From the NCBI GenBank assembly GCA_903839865.1, contig CAIMEE010000555.1, positions 1 through 53,081 of the forward strand: DNA of 53,081 nt, in the 5' to 3' direction. The notes below the pieces were generated by a model. The model saw nothing but the letters and a program-made list of their open reading frames with translations. It searched no databases and was not told where the DNA came from. Every line of letters starts with the position of its first letter. Positions within the stretch are counted from its first letter, which is position 1. A program made the position numbers and the translations under genes. The stretch comes from Enhydrobacter aerosaccus (lineage in GTDB: Bacteria > Pseudomonadota > Alphaproteobacteria > Reyranellales > Reyranellaceae). This document shows, piece by piece, positions 52,927 through 53,081 of this stretch.

Positions 52927-53081
52927 GTTATTTGTCTTTCATGATTATGCTTAGCCGCCATTCATGAACAGCAACAGTGCTAAGTTTTTAAATGGACTCA
53001 TAATGAAATCACTCGAACAAGACATGTTGTCTGTTCAACCAGTTAAAGACTTTGGAGAATTATTATGTGGACTACACCAGC
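52900..53081. other. AT-rich foreign-looking segment at the window end
   Basis: The composition changes sharply at about 52895-52910: bases 52981-53040 contain 20 G/C of 60, against the GC-rich DNA of the rest of the window. The segment begins where rutC homology ends. GGGGCTGAGGTGTAACCATG at 52908-52927 may be an element end, but no matching inverted copy is visible. Confidence 0.7.
52964..53081 (+). CDS. Unrecognised partial reading frame in the AT-rich tail
   Basis: From ATG 52964 (or ATG 53003) one frame stays open to the window edge for 39 codons, reading MNSNSAKFLNGLIMKSLEQD, then VQPVKDFGELLCGLHQ. No family is recognised. A second possibility is a different start at ATG 53065, with GGAG 7 nt upstream and coding M-W-T-T-P-A, the N-terminus seen in some PqqA peptides; six residues are too few to decide. 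Only one of the two readings can be the main gene. Confidence 0.35.
   Translation, partial: MNSNSAKFLNGLIMKSLEQDMLSVQPVKDFGELLCGLHQ

Overview
The window is about 53 kb of GC-rich chromosomal DNA. It is densely packed, with many 1-8 nt overlaps of the ATGA/GTGA type. The gene content points to a heterotrophic alphaproteobacterium, probably of a Reyranella / Rhodospirillales-Hyphomicrobiales kind: map lies near radC, there is an FNR/FixK-type box before an OmpW gene, and Bug-type solute receptors, acyl-CoA dehydrogenases and CaiB CoA-transferases are expanded. The genus is inference only. I see no rRNA, tRNA, CRISPR array or recognisable complete insertion sequence.

Layout. 1-5.0 kb: partial AbrB-type membrane protein, CinA/MoaB-like protein, methionine aminopeptidase (map), a class-C beta-lactamase-like serine hydrolase, and RadC with an extra N-terminal domain. 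5.1-11.1 kb: 8-oxoguanine-deaminase-like amidohydrolase, DUF72 protein, an alpha/beta hydrolase broken by an in-frame TAG, an ArsR-SRPBCC-transglutaminase operon behind a perfect palindrome, two VOC proteins, and a gamma-glutamylcyclotransferase-like gene broken by an in-frame TAA. 11.2-22.1 kb: HSL esterase, TetR regulator, AEC transporter, three acyl-CoA dehydrogenases (two of them tandem duplicates), OmpW under a probable FNR/FixK box, two family III CoA-transferases, and an MFS transporter. 22.06-22.32 kb: a short stretch crowded with inverted repeats. 22.3-29.3 kb: DSD1-like PLP enzyme with an SDR, TauD dioxygenase, M13 metallopeptidase, Bug receptor, and an enolase-superfamily enzyme. 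29.4-37.1 kb: acyl-CoA dehydrogenase, a Bug-acylase-Bug operon, SDR, alpha/beta hydrolase, and another acyl-CoA dehydrogenase. 37.1-41.0 kb: FUSC transporter with a small membrane partner, two paralogous secreted proteins with an identical four-cysteine spacing, and an epoxide hydrolase. 41.0-48.8 kb: a peptide/amino-acid use cluster (M28 peptidase and LysR, divergent from an amino-acid ABC transporter, M20 peptidase, an arginase-family protein with altered active-site residues, and a Bug receptor). 48.8-52.9 kb: DLH-type hydrolase, a second N-acyl-D-amino-acid deacylase, rutR, rutD and a 5'-truncated rutC. The last ~180 bases are abruptly AT-rich (33% GC in 52981-53040) and look foreign: an inserted element or a chimeric join.

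Functionally the region reads as a scavenging and catabolic segment: periplasmic receptors and transporters take up organic acids, amino acids and acylated compounds; deacylases, amidohydrolases and peptidases trim them; CoA-transferases and acyl-CoA dehydrogenases feed them to beta-oxidation-like routes. Within 7.3-11.2 kb three genes carry point lesions (two nonsense codons and one apparent stop loss), so that stretch is either decaying or contains sequence errors.
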